This document shows, piece by piece, positions 1 to 11,148 of a stretch of DNA of 64,000 nt. A model generated the notes under the pieces. It did not search any database, had not been told where the DNA came from, and saw only the letters and a list, made by a program, of their open reading frames with translations. The translations under genes were made by a program, and so were the position numbers. Position 1 is the stretch's first letter. Every line of letters begins with the position of its first letter. The DNA lies in the NCBI RefSeq assembly GCF_030687715.1, contig NZ_CP117445.1, positions 127,501 to 191,500 of the forward strand, read 5' to 3'. Source of the DNA: Pseudomonas sp. FP2196. Lineage in GTDB: Bacteria; Pseudomonadota; Gammaproteobacteria; Pseudomonadales; Pseudomonadaceae.

Positions 1-225
<225 letters not shown>

Positions 226-307
226 ATCGACGACATCAGCTGCTCCATAAGTTCCCACACGAATTGCTTGATTCATTGAAGAAGACGATAAGAAGCAGCC
301 CGAAATT

Positions 308-384
<77 letters not shown>

Positions 385-415
385 ATTTTGTGTGGGAAAC
401 GCCTGTAGAGAATAC

Positions 416-491
416 GGGGCCATAGCTCAGCTGGGAGAGCGCCTGCCTTGCACGCAGGAGGTCAGCGGTTCGATCCCGCTTGGCTCCACCA
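416..491 (+). tRNA. tRNA-Ala (TGC)
   Basis: This is a 76-nt cloverleaf with acceptor GGGGCCA/TGGCTCC (one G-T pair), anticodon loop CTTGCAC (anticodon TGC), T-loop TTCGATC and an encoded ACCA end at 488-491. It follows tRNA-Ile by 31 nt in the 16S-23S spacer and is released from the same primary transcript. Confidence 0.98.
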
Positions 492-576
492 CTACTGCTT
501 CTGAAGTTTTGAAAGCTTAGAAATGAGCATTCCATCAGTGTGATGATGAATGTTGATTTCTAGTCTTTGATTAGAT

Positions 577-589
577 CGTTCTTTAAAAA
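577..589 (+). promoter_or_regulatory. boxA-like rRNA antitermination element in the 16S-23S spacer
   Basis: CGTTCTTTAAAAA matches the boxA pattern (TGYTCTTTAAMA) recognised by the Nus antitermination complex on rRNA transcripts. It sits between tRNA-Ala and 23S, where a second boxA is normally found. The match is by eye. Confidence 0.6.
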
Positions 590-741
590 TTTGGGTATGT
601 GATAGAAAGATAGACTGAACGTTACTTTCACTGGTAACGGATCAGGCTAAGGTAAAATTTGTGAGTTACTCTGAATTGAGTATTATCGAATTTTCGGCGA
701 ATGTCGTCTTCATAGTATAACCAGATTGCTTGGGGTTATAT

Positions 742-3632
<2,891 letters not shown>

Positions 3633-3784
3633 CATATAACACCCAAGCAATTTGCGTCGAAAGGCCAAGTTGCGGTGTGTGAAGACGAAACGAACCGAAA
3701 GTTCGATGTTCACAAACACCGAAAGCTGTCACATACCCAATTTGCTGAAGCGAGACCAACTAGTCACGACTCAGTACCCGAATT

Positions 3785-3900
3785 TCTTGACGACCATAGA
3801 GCGTTGGAACCACCTGATCCCATCCCGAACTCAGTAGTGAAACGATGCATCGCCGATGGTAGTGTGGGGTTTCCCCATGTGAGAGTAGGTCATCGTCAAG
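3785..3900 (+). rRNA. rrf: 5S ribosomal RNA, first copy
   Basis: This is a 116-nt 5S gene with complementary ends (TCTTGACGA / TCGTCAAG) and the Pseudomonas core sequence CATCCCGAACTCAG. It follows 23S by about 150 nt and is followed by a rho-independent terminator. It differs from the second copy at two visible positions (gcGttgg versus gcAttgg, and tcagTagtg versus tcagCagtg). Confidence 0.96.
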
Positions 3901-3912
3901 ATTAAATTCCGA

Positions 3913-3947
3913 AACCCCAATTGCGAAAGCAGTTGGGGTTTTGTTTT
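3913..3947 (+). terminator. Rho-independent terminator after the first 5S gene
   Basis: A 12-bp stem (AACCCCAATTGC / GCAGTTGGGGTT, one mismatch or G-U pair) with a GAAA loop is followed by TTGTTTT. It would end the rrn transcript before the second 5S gene unless the antitermination complex reads through. Confidence 0.85.
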
Positions 3948-4005
3948 AGTAGAAGTTCCTATTTTTGCTGGCTTGTTACCGTGTTGACGGGCCAGATACA
4001 GAATT

Positions 4006-4121
4006 TCTTGACGACCATAGAGCATTGGAACCACCTGATCCCATCCCGAACTCAGCAGTGAAACGATGCATCGCCGATGGTAGTGTGGGGTTTCCCCATG
4101 TGAGAGTAGGTCATCGTCAAG
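4006..4121 (+). rRNA. rrf: 5S ribosomal RNA, second tandem copy
   Basis: This is a second full-length 5S gene, nearly identical to the copy about 220 bp upstream and followed by its own terminator. Extra 5S genes at the end of one rrn operon are known in pseudomonads. The spacer between the copies (3948-4005) shows no obvious strong promoter, so expression probably relies on read-through. Confidence 0.95.
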
Positions 4122-4134
4122 ATTGAATTCCGAG

Positions 4135-4172
4135 ACCCCTGTCTGCTAACGCAGACAGGGGTTTTCTCGTTT
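4135..4172 (+). terminator. Rho-independent terminator after the second 5S gene
   Basis: A perfect 12-bp stem ACCCCTGTCTGC / GCAGACAGGGGT with a TAAC tetraloop is followed by TTTCTCGTTT. This is the likely final terminator of the rRNA operon, just before the convergent receptor gene. Confidence 0.88.
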
Positions 4173-4233
4173 AACGGCTTGCTAAAAGTAGACGGTCAAA
4201 CAACTTTGCGAGCCTTGCTGATAAGGTAATGGC

Positions 4234-6738
4234 TTAGAATTGGTAGCTGACTGTCGCGGCCACGTTGCGCTCTTCGCCCATGTAGCAGAAGTTCAGGCTG
4301 GCGCAGGAGGCCACGTAGGACTCGTTGGTCAGATTGTTCGCATTCAGGCGTACGTCAACGCCCTTCAAACCGACTTTGCCCAGGTCATAGCCGATTGAAG
4401 CGTCAAACAATGTATAGGACGGCACCTTCAGGGTGTTTTCAGCATCCGCCCAACTGTAGCCGACATAACGCACACCACCGCCCAATCGCAGACCATCGAA
4501 CGCCGCGCTGTCGAACTTATAGTCAGCCCACAACGACGCCATGTGCCGAGGCGCCTGTGTCGGCGAGTTGCCTTTGTTTTCGATCACGTCGGTCGCTGTG
4601 CTCAGCGTGCTGACCATCGACTTCGAGTATTCGATGTCAGTGAAGGTGTAGCTGCCGAGGACTTCCAAGTTATGGGTCAGTTGCATGTGCGCTTCCAGCT
4701 CCACGCCTTGGGAGCGGACAGCGCCTACAGGCCGATAGAAGTTTTCCTGCGGCAGTTTGGTTGCCAGGTTCTCCTGATCGATGCGGAATAGCGCCGCAGT
4801 GAACAGGTTGTCAGTTCCCGGTGGCTGATACTTCAAGCCCACTTCCCACTGTGTGCCATCGGTCGGCGCTAACGGGTTACCCGTGCTGTCGGCATAGGAG
4901 TTAGGGTTGAACGACTCGGAGTAGCTGATGTAGGGCGCCAAGCCGGTATCGAACAGATACAACGCGCCTGCGCGGCCAGTCAGTTTGGTGCGTCGGTCGT
5001 TGATTTCTGTGCCTGCCGGACGCCCAGCTTCAGCAATACGGTTCTCGTCAGACGTCTCGACCCAATCCTGACGCAGGCCCAGCGAGAAGCGCCATTTGTC
5101 CATCTCGATCAGGTCTTGCAGGTAGACGCCGGTCTGCTCCAGGCGACGCCGATAGCTGGTCGCGCCGTACATATCGATCGCCGAGTTGCCATAAACCGGG
5201 TTAAAAGCGTTGATCGGAGCGAGCCCGCCGCTGGTCCAGTCGACCACGGTTTTGCGCCGCTGATAATCCATACCCATCAGCACCGTGTGCTTGGTCGCAC
5301 CGGTGAAAAATTCGGCCTGAAGCATGTTGTCGACGATAAACGCATGCAGGCGTTCATCACCACCGGTGTAGTAGCGATTCAGTTCGTTACTGGTCGGTGA
5401 ACTCCAGCCATAGGCGTAGACCTGATCAATGTTCACTTTGGAGTCGAGATAACGGAAGTTCTGTCGCGCCGTGAAGACATCGTTGAAGCGATGTTCGAAC
5501 TGATAGCCGAATGACTGCTGATCACGAGAAAAGCCATCGATACCCGGCTCGCCTTCAAAGAAGTGCGACGAGATCCGGTTTCCGTTGCGCTGATGGATCG
5601 TGCCGTCGGCCGGCACGCCCCCGTGGTAACCGCCATCTGGGTCGTGTTGCAGATACGCCTGCAAGGTCAGCGAAGTGTCTTCACTGAAATCAATGCTGAG
5701 GGTCGGCGCGAGGGCGAAGCGTTTCTCTTTGTTGTGGTCGAATTGCGTGTCGGACTGATCCGTCAAACCGGTCAGACGATAGGCTATGCGCTTGTCGTCA
5801 TCGACCGGGCCGCTGAAGTCAAAACCGACACCGCGCTGTCCTTGCGTACCGACGGTGGCTTGTACCTGATGGTAAGCATCGTAAAGAGGTTTCTTGCTGG
5901 TCAGTGCCACCAGCCCGCCCGGTGAGCTACGCCCGTACAAAACCGACGACGGGCCTTTGAGAATATCCACGCGCTCAAGGAAATACGGATCGACCTGCAT
6001 GGTGCTGTAGGTGCCGCTGTCGCCCATCGACTTGAGACCGTCGAGGTAGAGGTTATCCACCGACCCGTCGTTGAAGCCGCGCATTGCCACGTAGTCGTAA
6101 CGGTGCGTGGCGCCATACGGGTTGGTCAACACGCCCGGTGTATAGCGCATTGTCTGGGAAACCGTCTGCGAGCCTTGGTCGTCCATTTGCTCACGAGTGA
6201 CCACAGACACGCTTTGCGAGGTTTCCAGCAGTGCGGCACTGGTTTTGGTGGCAATCTGGCTGTGGGTGGCGTTGTAGCCGTCCATGCTGCCCAGTGCGTT
6301 ACCGAGCGCAAAGCCTCTGATATCCGTGGTCGGCAAGGCCAGCGCTTCGGTTTCGGCCACCGGATGCAACACATAGCTGCTGCCATCCCGACTGACCGCT
6401 TCCAGACCCGAGCCGCCGAGCAAATGACTCAGCGCTTGATTGGTCGAATATTCACCTTGAACCCCCGGTGATTGCCGGCCCTGAATTTGCTGTGGCGTCA
6501 TCGACAAGGTGATGCCGGCTTGGCGTGCAAACTGATTCAAAGCTTCGCCTAACGGCCCGGATGTGACGTTGTAGCGTTGGCTGACCCCACCGCCACCGAT
6601 ACTGGCCGCCATACTCCAGGCAGGCAGTAGACCAACGCCCAATGCAGTAGAAAACAACGCGGCCCGAACCGCGTGGCGCAACAAGCCCGATTCGACAGTG
6701 AAATTCAGAGGGTTCTTACAGGTGGCGCGAACAGTCAT
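4234..6738 (-). CDS. TonB-dependent siderophore receptor with N-terminal signalling (STN) domain
   Basis: This 834-residue outer-membrane receptor imports a ferric siderophore using TonB energy. It has a signal peptide (about 1-45, ending near AWSMA). An STN/secretin domain at about 55-125 (YNVTSGPLGEALNQFARQAG) talks to the anti-sigma factor FecR. The plug domain follows (about 160-280, with LKGPSSVLYGRSSPGG) and then a 22-strand barrel ending in aromatic Phe (VSYQF). The C-terminal GEERNV motif and overall pattern resemble hydroxamate (ferrichrome/ferrioxamine) receptors of the FhuA/FiuA/FoxA type. The substrate cannot be fixed from sequence. It is transcribed with fecI-fecR upstream on the same strand (87-nt gap), the usual layout for cell-surface-signalling iron receptors. 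Confidence 0.93.
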   Translation of the reverse strand: MTVRATCKNPLNFTVESGLLRHAVRAALFSTALGVGLLPAWSMAASIGGGGVSQRYNVTSGPLGEALNQFARQAGITLSMTPQQIQGRQSPGVQGEYSTNQALSHLLGGSGLEAVSRDGSSYVLHPVAETEALALPTTDIRGFALGNALGSMDGYNATHSQIATKTSAALLETSQSVSVVTREQMDDQGSQTVSQTMRYTPGVLTNPYGATHRYDYVAMRGFNDGSVDNLYLDGLKSMGDSGTYSTMQVDPYFLERVDILKGPSSVLYGRSSPGGLVALTSKKPLYDAYHQVQATVGTQGQRGVGFDFSGPVDDDKRIAYRLTGLTDQSDTQFDHNKEKRFALAPTLSIDFSEDTSLTLQAYLQHDPDGGYHGGVPADGTIHQRNGNRISSHFFEGEPGIDGFSRDQQSFGYQFEHRFNDVFTARQNFRYLDSKVNIDQVYAYGWSSPTSNELNRYYTGGDERLHAFIVDNMLQAEFFTGATKHTVLMGMDYQRRKTVVDWTSGGLAPINAFNPVYGNSAIDMYGATSYRRRLEQTGVYLQDLIEMDKWRFSLGLRQDWVETSDENRIAEAGRPAGTEINDRRTKLTGRAGALYLFDTGLAPYISYSESFNPNSYADSTGNPLAPTDGTQWEVGLKYQPPGTDNLFTAALFRIDQENLATKLPQENFYRPVGAVRSQGVELEAHMQLTHNLEVLGSYTFTDIEYSKSMVSTLSTATDVIENKGNSPTQAPRHMASLWADYKFDSAAFDGLRLGGGVRYVGYSWADAENTLKVPSYTLFDASIGYDLGKVGLKGVDVRLNANNLTNESYVASCASLNFCYMGEERNVAATVSYQF

Positions 6739-6825
6739 TGTGGGTTTCCGTAGTAAGTCGCGAAGGCTGAGTAGACGTGCTTACTGACTAAGCCGGACTT
6801 GCTGCGAAAACCCGCCAAAATAAAT

Positions 6826-7827
6826 TCAGGACACACGTTCCAGGGTCACCCACCAGCGGGTGCGATAACGCAGTTGCACCGGCAGGGTCTGCGGCAGGAT
6901 CGCCAGCAGCTTGTCGGTATCCTCCAGACGGAAGACGCCGGACAAGCGCAAATCAGCCACGTCCGACGCGCAGTTCAGAAAACCCTGACGATAACGCCCG
7001 ACTTCGCGGAGGAAATCGCCCAGGCGCATGTTGCGTGTGACGATCAAGCCGTCGGCCCAGGCGCCGAGATCCATATCCAGCGGAGGTGCCCGACGTACTT
7101 GATAATGATCAATCAGATAGCTCTGTCCCGCGATTGCTTCAATCGAGGTGTCGCCGGAGCGAATGGCGACACGGCCGCTGGTGACACTCAGCCGCATGCA
7201 ATCGCTGTCCTGACGCAGGATGAACCGCGCATTCTGTGGTTCGTAAACAGCATGCCGACTGTGTATTTGCAGCGGCCGATCGGATGAAGTCTCCTCGTCG
7301 GCACCGCCACAGGTGACGATGATTTCGCCGCGGGTCAGTTTGATCAACCGTTGCTGCGCCGTGTAAGCAAGATCCACCGCGCTCGCGGTGTTTAGTTCGA
7401 TCCGAGTGCCATCCGGCAACTGAATGCCGCGACGCTCGCCAGTGGCCGTGGCGTAATCTGCGCTCCACTGCTGCCACGCCGAAGTGTCCTTGGCCAGCCA
7501 TGCGGCGGAGCCCATCAACAACGCGCCAGACAGAAGCTTCAACGCCTGGCGTCGACCCAAACCCTGCGCACTGTTTTCCAGGGTGTTGAATGCCACTTGC
7601 GCACCGGGAACCGCGCGCAGGTTGTTGCTCAATTCGGCTTGCAGCGACTGCACCCGTTGCCACGCCAATTCATGCTCGTAATGTTCGGCGCGCCACTGTT
7701 CACACTGACGGTTCAAACGCGAATTACCGTGGTTGTTGCGCAGCCGCAGCAGCCAGTGAATGGCCTGTTTAACCACGTCTTGTCGCGGCGCGGCGCGTCG
7801 GGCGAGAGAGGCGTTATCCACAGGCAT
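6826..7827 (-). CDS. fecR: FecR-family anti-sigma factor / signal transducer
   Basis: This inner-membrane regulator of 333 residues carries the signal from the liganded receptor to the ECF sigma factor. The N-terminal cytosolic domain (DUF4880 type, with AIHWLLRLRNN) is followed by one membrane segment near LKLLSGALLMGSAAWLA. The periplasmic FecR domain (RGIQLPDGTRIELNTAS) and a C-terminal STN-like domain complete it. The chosen ATG overlaps the fecI stop codon as TGATG, indicating translational coupling. A longer reading frame upstream only reflects the fecI shadow. Its partners are the downstream receptor and upstream FecI. Confidence 0.92.
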   Translation of the reverse strand: MPVDNASLARRAAPRQDVVKQAIHWLLRLRNNHGNSRLNRQCEQWRAEHYEHELAWQRVQSLQAELSNNLRAVPGAQVAFNTLENSAQGLGRRQALKLLSGALLMGSAAWLAKDTSAWQQWSADYATATGERRGIQLPDGTRIELNTASAVDLAYTAQQRLIKLTRGEIIVTCGGADEETSSDRPLQIHSRHAVYEPQNARFILRQDSDCMRLSVTSGRVAIRSGDTSIEAIAGQSYLIDHYQVRRAPPLDMDLGAWADGLIVTRNMRLGDFLREVGRYRQGFLNCASDVADLRLSGVFRLEDTDKLLAILPQTLPVQLRYRTRWWVTLERVS

Positions 7828-8327
7828 CAGCTTGTGTACCGCAGCACATAGCAGTGGTACAGCGCATCGGCGACGTAGCGTTCCACCGAACGCAGAGACA
7901 AGCCCATCTGCTCGGCAATCTGCTTGTGGGTCAAGCCTTCGCACTGCGCCAGGAGAAATGCCTGACGCACTTTCGGTTTCAGTCCTTCAAGCATGCGCGC
8001 AATGCTTTCCAGCAACTCGATCACCAACGCGCAGGCTTCGGCGCTCGGCGTTTCGGCTTCGGGGAGATGGGCGATAGTTTCCAGATAAGCGCGTTCGATC
8101 TCTTCACGGCGCCATTGATCGATCACCAGGCCACGCGCAATGGTGCGCAGGAAGGCGCGGGGAGCTTTGAGTTCGAGGCGTTCGGTGCGTTGCAGCAGAC
8201 GCACGAAGGTGTCCTGCGCCAGATCCGCCGCATCCGCTGCGTTGCCCAGCCTCGAACGCAGCCAGGCGTTGAGCCAACCGTGATGACTACTGTAGAGCGC
8301 CTGTACTGCAAACTCAGGGGAAGACAT
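7827..8327 (-). CDS. fecI: FecI-family ECF sigma factor
   Basis: This ECF sigma-70 factor of about 166 residues is expected to transcribe the adjacent receptor gene when iron is scarce and the cognate ferri-siderophore is present. Region 2 is visible (AADLAQDTFVRLL, then RAFLRTIARGLVIDQWRR). Region 4 follows as a helix-turn-helix (GLTHKQIAEQMGLSLRSVERY). The ATG at 8327 gives the standard FecI start (MSSPEFAVQALYSSHHGWL). A GTG at 8342 would add five residues, but it lies right at the Fur-like box. Neither start has a clear Shine-Dalgarno sequence. Confidence 0.92.
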   Translation of the reverse strand: MSSPEFAVQALYSSHHGWLNAWLRSRLGNAADAADLAQDTFVRLLQRTERLELKAPRAFLRTIARGLVIDQWRREEIERAYLETIAHLPEAETPSAEACALVIELLESIARMLEGLKPKVRQAFLLAQCEGLTHKQIAEQMGLSLRSVERYVADALYHCYVLRYTS

Positions 8328-8344
8328 GAACGCGAACGTCACAA

Positions 8345-8367
8345 ATGATAATTAGTCGCATTGTCAT
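8345..8367 (-). promoter_or_regulatory. Candidate Fur box upstream of fecI
   Basis: ATGATAAT at 8345-8352 and ATTGTCAT at 8360-8367 form an imperfect inverted repeat (7 of 8 positions) with a 7-nt spacer. It resembles the GATAATGATAATCATTATC Fur consensus. It lies just before the fecI start, where iron-replete repression would be expected. The rest of the gap up to the chemoreceptor start at 8631 (about 300 nt, divergent genes) holds no gene that I can see. Confidence 0.6.
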
Positions 8368-8630
8368 CAAGGGTTACAGAATTTGCAACTGTCGCCAGGG
8401 CATTAGACAAAAAAACTGTGCCGCGGACGCTCTAGCACGCCGTTCGGCGGGAATCGTCCGCAAATGCCATCCATTTCCCGCACAGCCCTAAGATTTCTCC
8501 GACTCGTGCCGACAGACTGGTGAGACATGCGTGCACCAAATCAGAGCAGCCAGAAGAACGCTGCCTGCGCTGTACATGGAATGTTGCATCCCGGAACGCA
8601 TCCCCACTTTTGCATAAGAAGTCCCATGAA

Positions 8631-10511
8631 ATGAATCTCAAGTTCAGCCATAAAATCCTGTTGGCCGCCTCGGGCGTCGTGGTCCTGGCTTTCGCTTTAT
8701 TCACCCTCTACAACGACTATCTGCAGCGAAACACCATTCGCCAGAACCTCCAGTCCTCCGTGCAGCAGGCCGGTGATCTGACCGCCAGCAGCGTGCAGAA
8801 CTGGATGAGCGGGCGGATTCTGGTGTTGGAAAACCTTGCGCAGAACGTTGCTCATCAGGGCAAGGACGCCGATTTCCCGGGCCTGGTTGATCAACCGGCC
8901 TTCACCTCGAACTTCCAGTTCACCTACGTCGGCCAGGCTAACGGTGTATTCACCCAGCGCCCTGACGCGAAGATGCCGGACGGTTACGATCCGCGTCAGC
9001 GTCCTTGGTACAAGCAAGCGGTCGCCGCCGATAAAACCATGCTGACGCCGCCTTACATGGCGGCGGTCGGTGGTCTGGTGGTGACCATCGCCATGCCGGT
9101 GAAAAAGAACGGCGAACTGCTCGGCGTGGTCGGCGGTGACCTGAGCCTGGAAACCCTGGTAAAGATCATCAACTCGGTGGACTTCGGTGGCCTCGGCCAC
9201 GCGTTCCTGGTTAGCGCCGATGGTCAGGTGATCGTCAGCCCGGACAAAGATCAGGTGATGAAGAACCTGAAGGACATCTATCCGAACTCCAGCGTACGCA
9301 TCGAGAAGGGCAACCAGAACGTGCTGCTCAACGGCCAGGAACGCATCCTGTCGTTCACCCCGGTCAGCGATTTGCCGAATGCTCAGTGGTACATCGGTCT
9401 GTCGATTGATCGTGACAAAGCCTACGCCGCACTCAGCCAATTCCGTACCTCGGCACTGATTGCCATGTTCGTTGCGGTGGGCGCAATTGCGCTGCTGTTG
9501 AGCCTGTTGATCAACGTGTTGATGCGTCCGCTGACCACCATGGGCCGCGCGATGCAGGACATCGCTCAGGGCGAGGGCGATCTGACCCGTCGTCTGGTCG
9601 TAGAAAGCAAAGACGAATTCGGCGAACTGGGCAGCTCGTTCAACCAGTTCGTTGAGCGGATTCACGCGTCGATTTCTGAAGTGTCATCGGCAACCCGGCA
9701 GGTTCATGACCTGTCGCAACGGGTGATGGCGTCGTCCAACGCTTCCATCGTCGGCTCCGACGAGCAAAGTGCGCGCACCAACAGCGTGGCTGCCGCGATC
9801 AACGAACTGGGCGCCGCCACTCAGGAAATCGCCCGCAACGCCGCCGATGCTTCGCAGCACGCCAGCGGCGCGAGCGAGCAGGCCGATGACGGTCGCCAAG
9901 TGGTTGAGCAAACCATTCTGGCGATGACCGAGTTGTCGCAGAAGATCAGTCTGTCGTGCACCCAGATCGAAACCCTGAATGCCAGCACTGACAACATCGG
10001 CCACATCCTCGATGTGATCAAAGGCATCTCGCAGCAGACCAACCTGTTGGCGCTCAACGCCGCGATCGAAGCGGCCCGCGCTGGTGAAGCCGGGCGTGGT
10101 TTTGCGGTGGTGGCGGATGAGGTGCGTAACCTTGCCCATCGCACCCAGGAATCGGCGGAAGAGATCCACAAGATGATCACTTCGTTGCAGGTCGGGTCGC
10201 GTGAGGCCGTGACCACCATGAACGCCAGTCAGGCGTCCAGCGAGCAGAGCGTTGAAGTGGCCAACCAGGCCGGTTTGCGCCTGGTCAGCGTGACCCAGCG
10301 CATCGGCGAAATCGACGGCATGAACCAGTCGGTGGCAGCCGCCACTGAAGAGCAGACGGCGGTGGTGGAAACCCTCAACGTTGACGTTAATCAGATCAAC
10401 CTGTTGAACCAGCAGAGCGTGGCCAACCTCAACGAAACGTTGAAGGATTGTGATGCGTTGTCGCAGCAGGCCAATCGCCTGAAGCAACTGGTGGACAGCT
10501 TCAAGATCTGA
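8631..10511 (+). CDS. Methyl-accepting chemotaxis protein with dCache sensor, amino-acid type
   Basis: This 626-residue chemoreceptor has TM1 at about 8-27, a periplasmic double-Cache domain at about 35-270, TM2 at about 275-300, and a HAMP region. A cytoplasmic signalling domain follows, with the hairpin tip [19 protein letters not shown] and [14 protein letters not shown]. The sensor has [13 protein letters not shown] followed later by [10 protein letters not shown], which fits the Y/R/W/Y/D pattern of amino-acid-binding dCache domains (PctA/PctB/PctC-like). The start is the ATG at 8631, which has AGAAG about 9 nt upstream and a conserved-looking MNLKFSHK opening. An upstream in-frame ATG at 8520 would add an unlikely 37-residue leader. 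Ligand assignment is inference. Confidence 0.92.
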   Translation: MNLKFSHKILLAASGVVVLAFALFTLYNDYLQRNTIRQNLQSSVQQAGDLTASSVQNWMSGRILVLENLAQNVAHQGKDADFPGLVDQPAFTSNFQFTYVGQANGVFTQRPDAKMPDGYDPRQRPWYKQAVAADKTMLTPPYMAAVGGLVVTIAMPVKKNGELLGVVGGDLSLETLVKIINSVDFGGLGHAFLVSADGQVIVSPDKDQVMKNLKDIYPNSSVRIEKGNQNVLLNGQERILSFTPVSDLPNAQWYIGLSIDRDKAYAALSQFRTSALIAMFVAVGAIALLLSLLINVLMRPLTTMGRAMQDIAQGEGDLTRRLVVESKDEFGELGSSFNQFVERIHASISEVSSATRQVHDLSQRVMASSNASIVGSDEQSARTNSVAAAINELGAATQEIARNAADASQHASGASEQADDGRQVVEQTILAMTELSQKISLSCTQIETLNASTDNIGHILDVIKGISQQTNLLALNAAIEAARAGEAGRGFAVVADEVRNLAHRTQESAEEIHKMITSLQVGSREAVTTMNASQASSEQSVEVANQAGLRLVSVTQRIGEIDGMNQSVAAATEEQTAVVETLNVDVNQINLLNQQSVANLNETLKDCDALSQQANRLKQLVDSFKI

Positions 10512-10531
10512 CCTGAAGTCAGACCGCGTTA

Positions 10532-10647
10532 TCGTTCATCGCGGGCAAGCCCGCTTCCACAGGGTTCTTGGCGAACACGAAATTTGTGACCGACTTGGAC
10601 CTTGTGGGAGCTGGCTTGCCAGCGATAGCGGTGGCTGAGTCACCGCC
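10532..10647. repeat. REP/REPIN-type palindromic element
   Basis: Two inverted REP-like cores flank a short spacer: TCGCGGGCAAGCCCGCTTCC at about 10539-10558, and GTGGGAGCTGGCTTGCCAGC at 10604-10623. A further small hairpin (GCGGTG...CACCGC, 10628-10646) follows. It lies between convergent genes and probably helps end both transcripts. Confidence 0.8.
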
Positions 10648-10658
10648 AAACCAATGCC

Positions 10659-11126
10659 TTAAACAAAAATCTTCAACACATTCCCCATCGCATCATCCGC
10701 AAACCCCTGCACAAAATCCTTGAACCCCGGCAACGCTTCGGCCCCACCGCTGGCAGGCTCGGCAACGATCGTCCAGGTCGCCCGCGACTTCCCCGCACCC
10801 AACGACTCCACATTCATCGCCGCCCACAGATTGGCCACGCCCAAGGTGTTGTAGATCGTTGTCCAGGTCATGCTCCGCGCATGCTCATCGCGGGAGTTGA
10901 GTTGCTCGACCACTACGTTGCCGTCCTTGAAGAATTTCTTGCGCAGCGAGGACACGCCCTCGCCGGTCAATTCAATGTGCGACAGCGCCGGGATGAATTG
11001 ATCGAAACCGCCGAAGTTGCCGACCACTGCCCAGACTTGCGCGGCGTCCATCGGCACCTCTACCGAAGATACAACGTGGCAGCCGTGAGGGTTTTTGATC
11101 AAGGTGTCGGGTTGCAGAGTGCTCAT
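10659..11126 (-). CDS. mgoD: SRPBCC / polyketide-cyclase-like protein (MgoD/PvfD type)
   Basis: This 155-residue Bet v1-like START-fold protein fits the polyketide cyclase/dehydrase family, with the typical opening VVSSVEVPMDAAQVWAVVGNF. It is the last gene of a four-gene minus-strand operon, 22 nt after the NRPS gene and with a good AGGAG site. In mgo and pvf operons the fourth gene is exactly such a protein, and its role in producing the diazeniumdiolate signal is not well defined. No metal- or cofactor-binding motif is seen. Assignment to mgoD/pvfD rests mainly on order and family. Confidence 0.85.
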   Translation of the reverse strand: MSTLQPDTLIKNPHGCHVVSSVEVPMDAAQVWAVVGNFGGFDQFIPALSHIELTGEGVSSLRKKFFKDGNVVVEQLNSRDEHARSMTWTTIYNTLGVANLWAAMNVESLGAGKSRATWTIVAEPASGGAEALPGFKDFVQGFADDAMGNVLKIFV

Positions 11127-11148
11127 GGTGTTGCTCCTTTGTGATGAA

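Noticed and set aside
8697..10487. Open frames opposite the chemoreceptor gene (322 and 267 residues)
   Set aside because: Antisense shadows of a highly biased GC-rich coding sequence, with no domain content.
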